In this document: in pieces, positions 18,619 to 29,483 of the stretch
How the letters are laid out: each line of letters begins with the position of its first letter
Numbering within the stretch: the stretch's first letter is position 1
Origin: Methylophilaceae bacterium LSUCC0717
GTDB taxonomy: Bacteria; Pseudomonadota; Gammaproteobacteria; Burkholderiales; Methylophilaceae
Assembly: GCA_024919195.1 (NCBI GenBank)
Contig: CP103436.1
Coordinates: forward strand, 930,001-994,000
Direction: 5' to 3'
Length of the DNA: 64,000 nt
The notes under the pieces: generated by a model
The model's database searches: none
What the model was told of the DNA's origin: nothing
What the model saw: only the letters and a program-made list of their open reading frames with translations
Translations under genes and position numbers: made by a program

Positions 18619-19477
18619 AAAATTTGTAACATTTAAATCTGAGTTTAATAAATTTCTTTCATTACAAATACCTAACTCCAATGACTTAAATCATAAGGCA
18701 ATAAAGTATGCTATTTCTAATGGTGGAAAAAGAATAAGGGCATACCTTCTCTTTACACTTGGAAAACATTTCGGCATTTCAAAAAATATTTTAAATATCC
18801 TTGGTGCTTCTATTGAAATGATCCATGCCTACTCTCTCGTGCATGATGATCTCCCCTGTATGGATGATGATGACCTTAGAAGAGGAAAACTTACTTGTCA
18901 TAAAAAATTTGATGAAGCTCAAGCACTGCTCGTTGGTGATGCCTTACAGTCACTTGCCTTTGAATTGCTCAGCTCAAATAAATTAAAAATTGATCCCGAA
19001 TTGAAACTCAAGTGCATCAATTTATTGGCTTCATCAATTGGCTCGCAAGGAATGGTTCTTGGGCAATCGCTTGATATGATCTATGAAAAAAAGAAGCCGA
19101 CAAAAAAAATTATTGAAAAAATACACAGAAACAAAACAGGTATGTTAATTTCAACATGTATCCTCATCCCATCAATAATATCTCGACAAACAAATTCTAC
19201 TCATAAAAACTTAAAAATTCTTAGTGAAAAGTTAGGCCTTTTATATCAGATGGTTGATGATTATCTTGATGCAACATCAAATGTTGAGAAACTTGGTAAA
19301 AATCCTGGTAAAGATCACCAGAGAGAAAAAGTGACCTACTTCTCTTTGTATGGAAAAGAAAAATTATTAGGCATCATTAATACAACCAAAGAAGAAATCG
19401 ATAAAATATCGTTTAAGCTTGAATTACCAGATGAATTTAATTTTTTAATTAACAATATCTATGACCGAATCAAATAA
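18605..19477 (+). CDS. ispA: Geranyl/farnesyl diphosphate synthase
   Basis: A 290-residue all-helical prenyl synthase with the first aspartate-rich motif DDLPCMD at 81-87, GGKRIR near 40, and the second motif DDYLD at 218-222. It builds farnesyl diphosphate for ubiquinone, undecaprenyl carrier and other isoprenoids. It overlaps xseB by 14 bases and dxs by 17, so the three are surely co-transcribed. Confidence 0.95.
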   Translation: MNQSKKFVTFKSEFNKFLSLQIPNSNDLNHKAIKYAISNGGKRIRAYLLFTLGKHFGISKNILNILGASIEMIHAYSLVHDDLPCMDDDDLRRGKLTCHKKFDEAQALLVGDALQSLAFELLSSNKLKIDPELKLKCINLLASSIGSQGMVLGQSLDMIYEKKKPTKKIIEKIHRNKTGMLISTCILIPSIISRQTNSTHKNLKILSEKLGLLYQMVDDYLDATSNVEKLGKNPGKDHQREKVTYFSLYGKEKLLGIINTTKEEIDKISFKLELPDEFNFLINNIYDRIK

Positions 19478-21287
19478 AAAGATATTAAATCAGATTAACT
19501 CCCCAAAAGATTTAAAAAATCTCAGCAAATCAGAGTTAATTTCATTGGCTGCTGAAATCAAAGATTTTCTTATTACCTCGGTTCAGGAAACAGGTGGCCA
19601 CCTATCATCAAACTTAGGTGTAATTGAGCTCACCATAGCTCTTCATTACGTCTATAACAGTCCTGATGATGTTTTGATCTGGGATGTTGGTCACCAAACT
19701 TATGTGCATAAGATCCTCACAGGAAGAAAAAATAAATTACATACATTAAGGCAGTTTAAGGGTATTTCAGGGTTTCCAAAAAGAGATGAAAGTGTCCATG
19801 ATCATTTTGGAACTGGACATTCAAGTACTTCTATATCAGTTGCTCTTGGAATTTCTGAGGCAATGCTTAAAAATAAATCTAATAATAAATCGATTGCAAT
19901 TATTGGTGACGGAGCGATGACTGCCGGTATGGCTTTTGAAGCCCTAAATAATGCCGGAGAATCAAAAAGCAATATTCTAGTCATACTCAATGACAATGAC
20001 ATGTCTATCTCAAAAAACGTTGGAGCGCTAAATAACTACCTAGCTAGATTATTAAGTGGGAAAATTTATGGTGGAATTAAGTCTACCAGTAAACAAATAT
20101 TTGAAAAAGTACCCTCAATTCTAGAACTGGCAAAAAAAACAGAAGAGCATGTTAAGGGTATGGTGACGCCTGGAACATTATTTGAGGAATTTGGTTTTAA
20201 TTATATCGGTCCAATCGATGGCCATAATATAGATATTCTTGTGGATACTCTTGAAAATATTAAATCCTTAAATGGTCCACAATTCCTTCATGTGGTCACT
20301 AAAAAAGGTCATGGTTACCTTCCTGCAGAAAAAGATCCCAACAAATTTCATGGAATATCAAAAAAAAGCTCATCCCAAGTCAATCAAAAAACTTTTACTC
20401 AGGTGTTTGAAGAATGGATGCTGAGCTATGCAAAAAAAGATAAAAAGCTAATAGCCGTAACACCAGCAATGGCAGATGGCAGCGGGTTAACAACATTTTC
20501 TAAAAAATATCCATCACGTTTTTATGATGTTGGTATTGCTGAGCAACATGCTGTCACATTCGCAGCTGGTTTAGCTATTCATGGATACAAGCCAGTTGTA
20601 GCAATCTACTCAACTTTTATGCAAAGAGCTTATGATCAAATTATTCATGATGTTGCATTACAAAACATCCCCATGTTATTTGCAATTGATCGTGCTGGAT
20701 TAGTTGGTGCTGATGGTGCCACACATACTGGTAATTTTGATGTTTCATTTATACGATGTATACCAAATACGGTCATTATGCATCCAACTAATGAAACAGA
20801 ATTAAAATTGATGTTGTCTTTAGGATATGAAAGCAGAAATATCTGTTTTGTTAGATATCCCAGAGGTTTTGCAAATGATTTTAAAAATCAAAAAAGCGTA
20901 AAAATTGGGAAAGCTGAGATCATTAGAAAGGGGAAAACTTTAGCCTACCTTTGCTTTGGTCCTTTAATCAATCAAATTTTACCTTTGGCTGAAAAATATG
21001 ATCACACTGTAATCAATATGCGATTTTCCAAACCCCTAGATCATGCCATGATTAAGAAAGTTGCCAGCGAACATGAATATATTGTAACCCTTGAGGATAA
21101 TGTTATCTCAGGAGGAGCAGGCTCTGCTGTTTTAGAAAATTTATCCGCAAATCATTTAAAAAATAAAACCCTTCTTCTCGGTTATCCAGATTATTTTCCT
21201 GAGCATGGTTCACAAGATGAAATTCTTAAGACGTATCAATTGGATATTGAATCAATAGAAAATAAAATTGTGAACTTAATTACCTGA
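19461..21287 (+). CDS. dxs: 1-deoxy-D-xylulose-5-phosphate synthase
   Basis: A 608-residue thiamine-diphosphate enzyme: GDG at 149-151 within [19 protein letters not shown], the transketolase motif [17 protein letters not shown], and [15 protein letters not shown]. It makes DXP from pyruvate and glyceraldehyde 3-phosphate, the entry step of the MEP isoprenoid pathway. It follows ispA with overlap and precedes folE2 by 16 bases. Confidence 0.97.
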   Translation: MTESNKKILNQINSPKDLKNLSKSELISLAAEIKDFLITSVQETGGHLSSNLGVIELTIALHYVYNSPDDVLIWDVGHQTYVHKILTGRKNKLHTLRQFKGISGFPKRDESVHDHFGTGHSSTSISVALGISEAMLKNKSNNKSIAIIGDGAMTAGMAFEALNNAGESKSNILVILNDNDMSISKNVGALNNYLARLLSGKIYGGIKSTSKQIFEKVPSILELAKKTEEHVKGMVTPGTLFEEFGFNYIGPIDGHNIDILVDTLENIKSLNGPQFLHVVTKKGHGYLPAEKDPNKFHGISKKSSSQVNQKTFTQVFEEWMLSYAKKDKKLIAVTPAMADGSGLTTFSKKYPSRFYDVGIAEQHAVTFAAGLAIHGYKPVVAIYSTFMQRAYDQIIHDVALQNIPMLFAIDRAGLVGADGATHTGNFDVSFIRCIPNTVIMHPTNETELKLMLSLGYESRNICFVRYPRGFANDFKNQKSVKIGKAEIIRKGKTLAYLCFGPLINQILPLAEKYDHTVINMRFSKPLDHAMIKKVASEHEYIVTLEDNVISGGAGSAVLENLSANHLKNKTLLLGYPDYFPEHGSQDEILKTYQLDIESIENKIVNLIT

Positions 21288-21303
21288 TGTTAGACTTACA
21301 TCC

Positions 21304-22092
21304 ATGAATAAGATTACAGACAAAATCGAAGACGTACAAAATACTCCTGACAAGCGCCACTTGGATATCGATAAGGTAGGAATAAAATCCATTCGACATC
21401 CCATATCTGTAAAAGACAAAACTGGTGGTGATCAATCTACGGTCGCGATGTTTGATATGTATGTTCATTTGCCTCATAACTTTAAAGGCACACACATGTC
21501 TCGATTTGTTGAAATTTTAAACGAAAATGAAAGAACCATTAGTGTCAAGAATTTTGAAAAGATCTTAAGAGACATGCTCGATCGCCTTGAAAGTAAAGCG
21601 GGTGATGTAGAAATGACGTTCCCATATTTCGTAAACAAGAGAGCGCCAATATCCGGAGTCGAAAGTCTCCTGGATTACGAAGTCACCTTTATCGGCTCAA
21701 TTAAAGATAATCAATTTATCAATCAAATTAAAGTGATAATTCCAGTGACAAGCCTGTGTCCTTGTTCCAAAAAAATCTCTGACTACGGAGCTCACAACCA
21801 GAGATCCCACGTTACTGTGACGGTTGAAACAAATGATTTTGTTTGGATTGAAGACATAATCGAACTTGTTGAAAAAAATGCCTCATCCGAACTTTATGGG
21901 TTACTAAAAAGACCTGATGAGAAATATGTGACAGAAAAAGCATACGATAATCCTAAGTTTGTTGAAGACATGGTTAGGGATATCGCTACAGACTTAAATC
22001 AAAATAATAAAATTACTTCCTATACTGTGGAATCTGAGAATTTTGAGTCAATCCATAATCATTCCGCTTACGCCATGATTCAAAGCTCTTAG
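21304..22092 (+). CDS. folE2: GTP cyclohydrolase I, type IB (FolE2)
   Basis: A 262-residue protein of the metal-promiscuous FolE2 family, with SLCPCSK (C152, C154) followed by GAHNQRSHV (H164, H169), and FVEILNE near 68-74. It converts GTP to dihydroneopterin triphosphate for folate. The gene ends the xseB-ispA-dxs run; folE2 after dxs is known in betaproteobacteria. Its stop overlaps the convergent MFS gene by 4 bases. The zinc-only FolE may be absent from this genome, which cannot be judged here. Confidence 0.95.
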   Translation: MNKITDKIEDVQNTPDKRHLDIDKVGIKSIRHPISVKDKTGGDQSTVAMFDMYVHLPHNFKGTHMSRFVEILNENERTISVKNFEKILRDMLDRLESKAGDVEMTFPYFVNKRAPISGVESLLDYEVTFIGSIKDNQFINQIKVIIPVTSLCPCSKKISDYGAHNQRSHVTVTVETNDFVWIEDIIELVEKNASSELYGLLKRPDEKYVTEKAYDNPKFVEDMVRDIATDLNQNNKITSYTVESENFESIHNHSAYAMIQSS

Positions 22093-23252
22093 GAAAATAA
22101 CTTGGCATTAAATTTATTTGATTTAATACCAAAGGCCACAATAATAAATCCAAGCAATGGGAATAGAGCTGATAACAAAAATGCACTCGATGCTGAGTAA
22201 GTTTGAATGATAAAGCCTCCTCCAAGACCACCTAAGGCACCACCAACTCCGTAAGTAATGCTGTTATAGAGTGCCTGGCCTTTTGCATGATTTTTGCCTG
22301 GAAAAAATTTATTTACCATTTCAATTGAAGCCACATGAAATGCGCCAAATGTAAATGCATGCATCATCTGTGCCAGGATAATAAGAATTAAAAAATCAAC
22401 ATAATTTCCAATGATAAAAAATCGAATTACGGCAATAAACAAACTGATCATTAGGATCTGTTTGAAATTAAATAATTTGAGTATTTTTGGCATGGATAGG
22501 AAAACTATAATTTCACAAACTACGCCCAGAGACCAAAGAAATCCAATGGCAGACCTTGTATAGCCCTGCTCATCTAAGTAAATGGAAAAGAAATTGTATA
22601 GTAATCCGTGTGACGTCACCATTAAAGCGCAAGAAGATAAAAGGCATATCACCTCATTATTTTTAAGAGTCTTAAAAAAGCTTAAATTAACACTCTCCCC
22701 TCTTTCATAAGCTTTTTCAGGTATCCCATAACTAAATATAAAAATTAGTACCTGTGTAATAAGAAGAGTAACCAATAAATGTTGAATTCCTAGAAGATCA
22801 AAGACAAACCCGAAGCCAAAAGAGGCGACAATAAATCCAAAAGAACCCCAAGCTCGAATTCTACTGTAATGTCCATTGGTTGTTGCCAAGTGAGACAAAG
22901 TTAAGGACTCAGCTAAAGGCAGAGTTGAACTGGTAAAGATAGACATTGCCATCATAATGAGGAACACCTCAAAAAAATTATCGGCCCAAAAAATTCCAAA
23001 AAAACCCAAACAACCAAAGAAAGCAGTTAACTTAATCCAAAGAGATCGTCTTTCTGTACGGTCCGCAAGCCAGCCCCATATATTCGGTGCAAAAATTCTA
23101 CTTAACTGAAAGAAGGAAAGCATAAAGCCTATCTGAATTGGCGTAAATGACTTAAATGTCAGAAACAAGCCCCAGTAAGGAACAAATAGTCCAACAAAAA
23201 AATAATATATAAAGTAAAAGCGCGAGAGATTGAAGTGAAGTTTATGTGTCAA
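22089..23252 (-). CDS. Major facilitator superfamily transporter (HcaT/LacY-like)
   Basis: A 387-residue membrane protein with about twelve hydrophobic helices. The N-terminus [15 protein letters not shown] and the loop [10 protein letters not shown] resemble the MFS_1-like group that includes the phenylpropionate transporter HcaT and LacY-type proton symporters. The substrate cannot be told from sequence; HcaT-like proteins are widespread in betaproteobacteria next to housekeeping genes. It follows aroC by 4 bases, perhaps as part of the rluE-aroC transcript. Confidence 0.8.
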   Translation of the reverse strand: MTHKLHFNLSRFYFIYYFFVGLFVPYWGLFLTFKSFTPIQIGFMLSFFQLSRIFAPNIWGWLADRTERRSLWIKLTAFFGCLGFFGIFWADNFFEVFLIMMAMSIFTSSTLPLAESLTLSHLATTNGHYSRIRAWGSFGFIVASFGFGFVFDLLGIQHLLVTLLITQVLIFIFSYGIPEKAYERGESVNLSFFKTLKNNEVICLLSSCALMVTSHGLLYNFFSIYLDEQGYTRSAIGFLWSLGVVCEIIVFLSMPKILKLFNFKQILMISLFIAVIRFFIIGNYVDFLILIILAQMMHAFTFGAFHVASIEMVNKFFPGKNHAKGQALYNSITYGVGGALGGLGGGFIIQTYSASSAFLLSALFPLLGFIIVAFGIKSNKFNAKLFS

Positions 23253-23256
23253 CTAA

Positions 23257-24330
23257 TTATTTTCTTTTGACAGAATAATTTTGGGCAACATCTCTAAGTA
23301 AATGATCCATTAGCACCAGTGCCATCATTGCTTCAACTATAGGAACAGCGCGAATAGCCACACAAGGATCATGACGGCCTTTGGTCTTCATCAAGACTGG
23401 TTTATTTGATTTATTAATTGAGTGACGATCTTGAGGAATGCTGGAGGTTGGTTTAAAGGCGACATTCGCTGTAATTGTTTGCCCCGTTGATATGCCTCCT
23501 AAAATTCCTCCGGAATTATTTGAGGAAAAACCTTTAGGAATAATCTCATCGGAATGTTCGGAACCTCTCTGTTCAACCGAAAGGAAACCTGCTCCTATCT
23601 CTACCCCTTTGACAGCATTGATACTCATCATAGCATGAGCTATATCAGCATCCAGACGATCGAAGATTGGCTCACCCAAACATTTTGGAGGATTAGTAAC
23701 CTGCACATGCACTAAAGCCCCAACAGAATCTTTTTCTGATCTAATTTGATTTATATAATCTTCTAACGTAGGAATTATTTTTACATTAGGTGCAAAAAAA
23801 GGGTTTTGGTTTACATACTTCCACGCTGCAAATGGGATATCAATTTCTCCAATTTTCTTGATGCACGCCTGGACTTTTACCTTGTGTTTTTTCAATAGCC
23901 ATTTTTTTGCGATTGCGCCAGCAGCAACTCTAATTGCCGTTTCACGCGCACTAGAGCGTCCGCCTCCACGATAATCACGAATTCCATACTTTTGCTGATA
24001 AGTTATATCCGCATGACCTGGTCTGAATGTGTTCTTTATTTCAGAATAATCTTTTGATCTTTGATCTTCGTTATAAATAATTAAACCAATTGGGGTACCA
24101 GTTGTTTTCCCCTCAAAAACCCCTGACAAAATTTGCACTTTATCTGATTCTTTTCTCTGCGTTACAAATTTTGAGGATCCTGGTTTTCTTCGATCAAGAT
24201 CAATTTGCAAATCTTTTTCAGAAATCTCCAAACCTGGAGGGCAGCCATCAATAATTCCGCCAATGGCAACTCCATGAGACTCACCAAATGTTGTTAATGT
24301 GAAATTTTTTCCTATTGAGTTACCAGACAA
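23257..24330 (-). CDS. aroC: Chorismate synthase
   Basis: A 357-residue FMN-dependent enzyme with the signature [18 protein letters not shown] from 16, [14 protein letters not shown] and [10 protein letters not shown] in the middle, and KGRHDPC near the end. It makes chorismate, the branch point for aromatic amino acids, folate and ubiquinone. It sits 45 bases after rluE on the same strand. Confidence 0.97.
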   Translation of the reverse strand: MSGNSIGKNFTLTTFGESHGVAIGGIIDGCPPGLEISEKDLQIDLDRRKPGSSKFVTQRKESDKVQILSGVFEGKTTGTPIGLIIYNEDQRSKDYSEIKNTFRPGHADITYQQKYGIRDYRGGGRSSARETAIRVAAGAIAKKWLLKKHKVKVQACIKKIGEIDIPFAAWKYVNQNPFFAPNVKIIPTLEDYINQIRSEKDSVGALVHVQVTNPPKCLGEPIFDRLDADIAHAMMSINAVKGVEIGAGFLSVEQRGSEHSDEIIPKGFSSNNSGGILGGISTGQTITANVAFKPTSSIPQDRHSINKSNKPVLMKTKGRHDPCVAIRAVPIVEAMMALVLMDHLLRDVAQNYSVKRK

Positions 24331-24375
24331 AATATATTCCTAAAAATTTGATTAATTATACCATCTAACTTATTT

Positions 24376-24906
24376 TTACTTGATGATTTGATAATCTCCG
24401 GGCCGTAATTTATTAAGATAGTAGTCGTCCACATGATATCGAATTAACCTTAATGTTGGAAAGCCAACAGCTGCAGTCATTTTTCTTACCTGCCTATTTT
24501 TACCCTCCCTAATTTGAATCTTGACCCATGAGGTTGGTATATTTTTCCTAAATCTAATAGGTGTTGATCGTTCCCAAATTTCTGGTTCATTAATTTTTTC
24601 AACCTTGGCTGGCAAAGTGGTGAAGTCTTTTAAATTGATACCATTTTGTAATTTTTGAATTGCCTCATTCTCAATGTCACCTTCTACTTGAACCCAATAT
24701 CCTTTATACTTATGGCTGTTTGGAGATGAAATTTCATGCTGGATCTTCCCATTGTCTGTAAGCACCAAAAGTCCTTCGCTGTCAGTGTCGAGTCTTCCAG
24801 CAGGGTAGATATTGGGGATATTCAGATAATCCTTTAATGTTGGGTGAATTTCATGCTTGGAGAACTGACAGACGACACCAAACGGTTTGTTAAATAACAC
24901 TATCAT
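24376..24906 (-). CDS. rluE: 23S rRNA pseudouridine synthase RluE
   Basis: A 176-residue RsuA/RluB-family enzyme without the S4 domain: N-terminal [12 protein letters not shown] and catalytic D40 in [12 protein letters not shown], then [16 protein letters not shown]. The short length and N-terminus fit RluE, which modifies U2457 of 23S rRNA. It starts 16 bases from the icd start on the opposite strand. Confidence 0.9.
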   Translation of the reverse strand: MIVLFNKPFGVVCQFSKHEIHPTLKDYLNIPNIYPAGRLDTDSEGLLVLTDNGKIQHEISSPNSHKYKGYWVQVEGDIENEAIQKLQNGINLKDFTTLPAKVEKINEPEIWERSTPIRFRKNIPTSWVKIQIREGKNRQVRKMTAAVGFPTLRLIRYHVDDYYLNKLRPGDYQIIK

Positions 24907-24922
24907 ATGGATTGGAAATAAA

Positions 24923-26155
24923 ATGAGTCAAAATTTAATATCTCAACCTAAAGGTGAGCCAATAACTATACATAATAATGAACTCAATATACCAGATTTT
25001 CCAGTTATTCCATTTATTGAGGGTGATGGGATTGGTCAGGATATTTCACCAGCAATGCAAAAGGTTATTAATGCTGCGGTTTCAAAAGCCTATGATGGAG
25101 CTAAGAAAATTGATTGGTTGGAAATATATGCAGGTGAAAAAGCAGCGAATTTATACGGTCAAGATCAATACTTACCAGAGGAAACTATCGATGCATTAAA
25201 AAAATATATCATCTCAATTAAAGGGCCTTTAGCTACACCAGTTGGAGGCGGTATCAGGTCTCTTAATGTTGCTATGAGACAAAAGCTTGATCTGTATGTG
25301 TGTTTAAGGCCAGTGCAATACTATCAAGGAGTTCCGAGCCCTTTAAAAAATCCAGAAAAAACCGATATGGTGATTTTTAGAGAAAACACAGAGGATATTT
25401 ATGCTGGGATTGAATATTCTACAGGTACAAAAGAAGCTCAGGAAATACTCAATTTGCTCGAGCAATTTAATGATAAAAACAAAGTAAGATTCCCAGAAAC
25501 ATCATCCATTGGCATAAAGCCAGTATCAGAAGATGGAACAAAGAGGCTCACCAGGAAGGCTATTCAGTATGCCATAGACCATAAGCGTAAATCGGTGACA
25601 TTTGTTCATAAAGGAAATATCATGAAGTTTACTGAAGGTAGTTTCAAACAGTGGAGTTATGATGTTGCAATAGAAGAGTTTGGCGCTAAAAAGAATAGCT
25701 CTGGGGAATTAATGATTCATGATTCAATTATCATCAGAGATTGTATTGCAGATGCATTTCTTCAAGAAATTTTATTACGTCCGGAACGTTATGATGTTGT
25801 TGCCACATTAAATCTTAATGGCGACTATATATCTGACGCGCTTGCAGCACAAGTTGGTGGAATTGGAATTTCACCAGGGGCAAACTTATCGGAAAAACTC
25901 GCTATATTTGAAGCCACGCATGGGACTGCGCCTGATATCGCTGGAAAAAATATTGCCAATCCAAGCTCTCTAATTCTCTCAGCACAAATGTTACTGTCAT
26001 ACATAAAATGGGATGCAGCATCATCTGTGCTTGATAAAGCTTTTAGGAAAACTCTTGATGAGAAAAAAGTTACAGCAGATTTTTCAAACCACATGGGAGT
26101 AACAGCATTATCGACAAGCGATTTTGCCGAAGCAATAATTGAGAATATTAAGTAA
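24923..26155 (+). CDS. icd: Isocitrate dehydrogenase (NADP type)
   Basis: A 410-residue protein from the ATG at 24923, which has GGAAA 6 bases upstream; the in-frame codon at 24887 would put 12 odd residues inside rluE and is rejected. It has [11 protein letters not shown] near the N-terminus, the substrate-binding [33 protein letters not shown], and [16 protein letters not shown]. These are typical of the homodimeric bacterial NADP isocitrate dehydrogenase of the TCA cycle. Only 16 bases separate it from rluE, so promoters lie within the neighbouring coding ends. Confidence 0.95.
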   Translation: MSQNLISQPKGEPITIHNNELNIPDFPVIPFIEGDGIGQDISPAMQKVINAAVSKAYDGAKKIDWLEIYAGEKAANLYGQDQYLPEETIDALKKYIISIKGPLATPVGGGIRSLNVAMRQKLDLYVCLRPVQYYQGVPSPLKNPEKTDMVIFRENTEDIYAGIEYSTGTKEAQEILNLLEQFNDKNKVRFPETSSIGIKPVSEDGTKRLTRKAIQYAIDHKRKSVTFVHKGNIMKFTEGSFKQWSYDVAIEEFGAKKNSSGELMIHDSIIIRDCIADAFLQEILLRPERYDVVATLNLNGDYISDALAAQVGGIGISPGANLSEKLAIFEATHGTAPDIAGKNIANPSSLILSAQMLLSYIKWDAASSVLDKAFRKTLDEKKVTADFSNHMGVTALSTSDFAEAIIENIK

Positions 26156-26157
26156 AA

Positions 26158-26361
26158 CTAAGCTTTTTCTATGTTAGATGCTTGTTTACCTTTTGGTCCA
26201 TCAGTAACTTCAAAAGTTACTCTTTGACCTTCTTTCAAGCTTTTATATCCATCGCCTGAGATTGATGAAAAATGAGCAAATAAATCCTCAGAACCATCAT
26301 CAGGAGTGATGAAACCAAAACCTTTTGCATCATTAAACCATTTAACTGTACCTTCAGCCAT
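26158..26361 (-). CDS. cspA: Cold-shock protein, CspA family
   Basis: A 67-residue OB-fold RNA chaperone starting [18 protein letters not shown], with RNP1 KGFGFI at 13-18 and RNP2 DLFAHF at 26-31. The ATG at 26361 has GGAAG 7 bases upstream; a longer in-frame reading back to 26448 adds a non-conserved 29 residues and lies in the leader. The gene ends 2 bases from the convergent icd stop. It appears to have a leader of about 110 bases, as in cold-inducible csp genes. Confidence 0.95.
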   Translation of the reverse strand: MAEGTVKWFNDAKGFGFITPDDGSEDLFAHFSSISGDGYKSLKEGQRVTFEVTDGPKGKQASNIEKA

Positions 26362-26479
26362 AAAACTTCCTACATATGTTGTTGGGGAGGCGCCCCTTAA
26401 GTTTGGATTAAGGAAGCTTGGATACTTAATTTTGGAATCAGAATACAAAACAACTTAATGCAAACACCTTGAGTTTCAT
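26362..26479 (-). promoter_or_regulatory. Long 5' leader of cspA
   Basis: From a predicted start near 26473 to the ATG there are about 110 untranslated bases. They contain a short G/C hairpin (GGGG, 5-base loop, CCCC, 26384-26396) and the palindrome ACATATGT just before the ribosome-binding site. Long structured leaders control translation of E. coli cspA at low temperature; a like role here is inference. Confidence 0.45.
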
Positions 26480-26508
26480 AAGTTACGGAAAAATCATGTT
26501 AAAGTCAA
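26480..26508 (-). promoter_or_regulatory. Sigma-70 promoter of cspA
   Basis: On the minus strand TTGACT (26503-26508) and TAACTT (26480-26485) are spaced by exactly 17 bases, between the dsbC stop and the cspA leader. The -35 box is near consensus; the -10 box is weaker. A short inverted repeat, CAAGAA/TTCTTG (26506-26518), overlaps the -35 box and the end of dsbC. Confidence 0.55.
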
Positions 26509-26518
26509 GAAATTCTTG

Positions 26519-27211
26519 TTATAACAATGATTTAAATTCATCCATTGGTATCGCACCAGACACCCTTCTACCGTCTTCAAATACAATTGTTGGAGTTGAT
26601 TGAACCCCGTATTTCTTTGCAAAATTCTGAATTTCATTAATCGGTGAGGCACAGTCACCCTTATTGTCTGGTAAATCAGCAGTTTTCATAAATTTTACCC
26701 AATTGGCAGCAGGGTCATCAGAGCACCATATTTGTAATGACTTTTGCTCTGCCTCAGGATGGATGGCCAAGGGAAAAATAAAAGTATAAATCTCGACATT
26801 ATCCAACTTCATCAACACATCTTTTTCTAGTTTTCGACAAAAAGGGCAGTCAATGTCTGAAAAAACGGCCACCTTTTTTTGACCGTTACCCTTTTTAATT
26901 TTGATTGCTAAATCCATGGGGAGTTTTTCAAAATCAATTCTTTGAAGGTCTGCTAATCTTTCCGCTGTAATATTTGTCTTGGTTTTTGGGTCAACTAATT
27001 GGCCTTCAATAATTAAAAATTTGAATGTTTTGTCTGTATAGATGATTTGATTTCCCAAATAAACTTCATACAAATCATTAAAGTTAGTTTTTTTTATGCT
27101 TTGAATTTTAATATCTGGATATTGTTGCTCAATTAGCTTCTGGAGGTTCTTCTCATTGGCTTGCAGACTACAAATATTAACTAAAAAAATAAAAATAAAT
27201 AACTTAAACAT
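26519..27211 (-). CDS. dsbC: Thiol:disulfide interchange protein DsbC
   Basis: A 230-residue periplasmic protein: signal peptide about 1-18, N-terminal dimerisation domain, then a thioredoxin-fold domain with active site CPFC at 122-125 in SDIDCPFCRKLE and the cis-proline motif STPTIVF. It isomerises wrong disulfides in exported proteins. The fifth and sixth cysteines (in QIWCSDD and GDCASP) match the DsbC structural pair. It directly follows the UbiH-like gene, whose stop abuts its ATG. Confidence 0.93.
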   Translation of the reverse strand: MFKLFIFIFLVNICSLQANEKNLQKLIEQQYPDIKIQSIKKTNFNDLYEVYLGNQIIYTDKTFKFLIIEGQLVDPKTKTNITAERLADLQRIDFEKLPMDLAIKIKKGNGQKKVAVFSDIDCPFCRKLEKDVLMKLDNVEIYTFIFPLAIHPEAEQKSLQIWCSDDPAANWVKFMKTADLPDNKGDCASPINEIQNFAKKYGVQSTPTIVFEDGRRVSGAIPMDEFKSLL

Positions 27212-28318
27212 TTAAATCATCTTCCTCACTATGGATTTTTTTAATAATTCTGAGTTCTCAATTAACTTAATAGGATACTTGAATAAATTTGAAAATACAT
27301 CATTGTTATTGACCAAAGCCTCATCAAGACGATCTGTGAGATTCATAACGAGAGATTCATCTACAGAGCGTGATATCACATATTTTTTTATATTATTTTC
27401 CTGTCCAAGATCTATAATTCTTTTATCAGAAATGAGATTTTCTAGCATTTGAATATCGCCTAATCCCAGGTTTAATCCTTGCCCAGCCAGGGGATGAACT
27501 TTGTGTCCGGCATCACCAATAAATAATGATCTTATCTTTGCATCATGTTTTATTTTATAGAGGGTTAATGGAAAGCGGTTAATCTTAGATAATAACTCTA
27601 CTGAAGCTAAAGCAGTTTGTTTTTTAATAAAATTAATCAATTGGTCACCTGCATCATCAACCAATAATTCATCACCTTTTTTTAATCCAGATAAAACAAT
27701 CGAAAACTCATGGTCTGAAAAAGGAAGAATAGCTAAAATTTTTCCCCCTCTAAAATACTGCACTGCCCTATTCTCTAAATTATTATCAGTTTTAAAGATA
27801 GCTGTGACAGCAAATTCATCGTATTCCTTTTTTTCTTCTCTATCGGGCTTTATGTTAAAAAATTTATTGAATCGAAAATCTGTATTAATAATAAGTTTTG
27901 AGGATATTTGATAATTTTTTAAACTTACCTTTTCATTGTCAAACACGAACTCCAAATCCTCATCTGACTTGATCACTTTATCTATATCATTTAGATCTTT
28001 TGAAAAAGATTTAAATAAATAATCGCTACTCATGATATTAAAAAGTGGGAATGGTTTGGTTATACTATCTCTCAAATTGAGCTCTTCATTGTCAACAAAA
28101 ATTTGAATATGCTTTATAGCGTAATGGTTATGAAGATCTTCATTAAAACATTCACTGTACCATTTTAAGAATGTTGGTTTAATTGCAAAGAATCGTCTTT
28201 CAGTTTCTTGGGCTGGATAAGCAAAATTCAAATAGTCAATCTTATTTTTTATAAGTATTCTTCTTAACAAATTTGAGATTAGATTGTTCCCCAGAACAAG
28301 AATATTAGTTTGATCCAT
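27212..28318 (-). CDS. Divergent UbiH/VisC-family FAD monooxygenase-like protein
   Basis: A 368-residue protein whose C-terminal half has the family FAD motif GDAGHKVHPLAGQGLNLGLGD (ending near residue 287). The N-terminal dinucleotide motif, normally GxGxxG, reads LVLGNNLISNLL and is degenerate, so FAD binding may be weakened or different. Members hydroxylate the ubiquinone ring. It overlaps the second, normal paralogue upstream by 14 bases. It may be a ubiquinone hydroxylase with relaxed sequence or a subunit of a hydroxylase pair; I cannot assign the ring position. Confidence 0.75.
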   Translation of the reverse strand: MDQTNILVLGNNLISNLLRRILIKNKIDYLNFAYPAQETERRFFAIKPTFLKWYSECFNEDLHNHYAIKHIQIFVDNEELNLRDSITKPFPLFNIMSSDYLFKSFSKDLNDIDKVIKSDEDLEFVFDNEKVSLKNYQISSKLIINTDFRFNKFFNIKPDREEKKEYDEFAVTAIFKTDNNLENRAVQYFRGGKILAILPFSDHEFSIVLSGLKKGDELLVDDAGDQLINFIKKQTALASVELLSKINRFPLTLYKIKHDAKIRSLFIGDAGHKVHPLAGQGLNLGLGDIQMLENLISDKRIIDLGQENNIKKYVISRSVDESLVMNLTDRLDEALVNNNDVFSNLFKYPIKLIENSELLKKSIVRKMI

Positions 28319-29483
28319 AATTAAATTTATTAATAAAGTTGTCTTTAATTATTTTTTGATTATCTAGCAGGAAAAGTGACAGGCTGCGTATTTTATTTAT
28401 CCCGACGTAATCATTAGAGAATCCCTTCACTAAAAAATGAGTCAGTTTCATAAATGATTTCATTTCTTTGACACGATTGTCAAAGTATTCTTTGAGAGTA
28501 TCTTGATCAATTTGATATTGATTTTTCTGTAAAAGAGTTGTGAGGTATGCAATGTCGCGAATAGTCAAGTTTAAACCCTGGCCTGCTACTGGATGCATGG
28601 TATGAGCTGCATTTCCTAATACAAGAATATTTTCTGTATATGGTTTGAGCATATATTGTTGTCGCAATGGGTACACTATCTTTTCACCAATTTCTTTAAC
28701 TTGCCCCAACCTCTCACCAAAATTTTCATGAATTAATTCAATAAATTCATTATTATTTAATTTTAGTAAGCCTTCTATAAAATAATTATTCCCTGTCCAA
28801 ACTAATTTAGATAATGAATTATTATTAATTGGTAATAACGCAATTGGGCCATCCGGGGTAAAGCGCTCATAGGCTATATTCTCATGCTTTAATTGAGTAT
28901 CTACTTCGCAAACTAACGCTGAATAATTTGCCATTTCATTATCAATGGAAAATTTAAATTGGTTATCAAGCAAATTGCCAATGCCATCAGAGAAAATTAA
29001 AAAATTATAATTATATTTTTTATCATCAACGTCTCTAAAGAAACTTTCCTTAACATTCATATCAATAACTTCAGATTTAAAATGAATAGAAATATTTTTT
29101 TTAGCGTTTATTTTGTCTAATAAGTGTTTTATCAAATGATCGTAACGTATTACAAACCCAACAGGATCCAACTTACCTTGATCAATTATCACCCTTCCGA
29201 ATGATTGTTTTTGACTGGTATGAATTTTATTAATTGGAATAAAATCTAAATTATTTTTAGGATCAATATTTATCTTTTTAAGAATGTCGATGGAACTAGC
29301 TGACAATGCAAGCGCCCTCGATTGGTTAAGAAGCTGATCAAGATCTAATTTTTCATGGATAACAATTTCATGCTTCTCAAGGGCATTAAGTAATGCAAAG
29401 ATCAGACCAGCTGGCCCTCCCCCGATTACTCGGATTAATTCAATATGACTATCCTTTGCCAATGATTGATTCCAATTCGTCAA
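28305..29483 (-). CDS. ubiH: Ubiquinone-biosynthesis FAD monooxygenase, UbiH family
   Basis: A 392-residue flavoprotein with an intact GGGPAG at 21-26, SRALALSASS in the middle and GNAAHTMHPVAGQG near 291-304. It fits the UbiH/UbiF/UbiI hydroxylases, which act on the benzoquinone ring; which position (C1, C5 or C6) cannot be decided from sequence. The ATG lies 35 bases inside the end of pepP. The ubiH-pepP pairing is conserved in gamma- and betaproteobacteria. Confidence 0.85.
   Translation of the reverse strand: MTNWNQSLAKDSHIELIRVIGGGPAGLIFALLNALEKHEIVIHEKLDLDQLLNQSRALALSASSIDILKKINIDPKNNLDFIPINKIHTSQKQSFGRVIIDQGKLDPVGFVIRYDHLIKHLLDKINAKKNISIHFKSEVIDMNVKESFFRDVDDKKYNYNFLIFSDGIGNLLDNQFKFSIDNEMANYSALVCEVDTQLKHENIAYERFTPDGPIALLPINNNSLSKLVWTGNNYFIEGLLKLNNNEFIELIHENFGERLGQVKEIGEKIVYPLRQQYMLKPYTENILVLGNAAHTMHPVAGQGLNLTIRDIAYLTTLLQKNQYQIDQDTLKEYFDNRVKEMKSFMKLTHFLVKGFSNDYVGINKIRSLSLFLLDNQKIIKDNFINKFNYGSN

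Noticed and set aside
24887..24922. Longer icd start within rluE
   Set aside because: The 12 extra residues are not conserved-looking, lie over the rluE start, and the ATG at 24923 has a good GGAAA site.
26362..26448. 29-residue N-terminal extension of the cold-shock protein
   Set aside because: CspA proteins start at MAEGTVKWF; the extension lies in the probable untranslated leader and the inner ATG has GGAAG before it.
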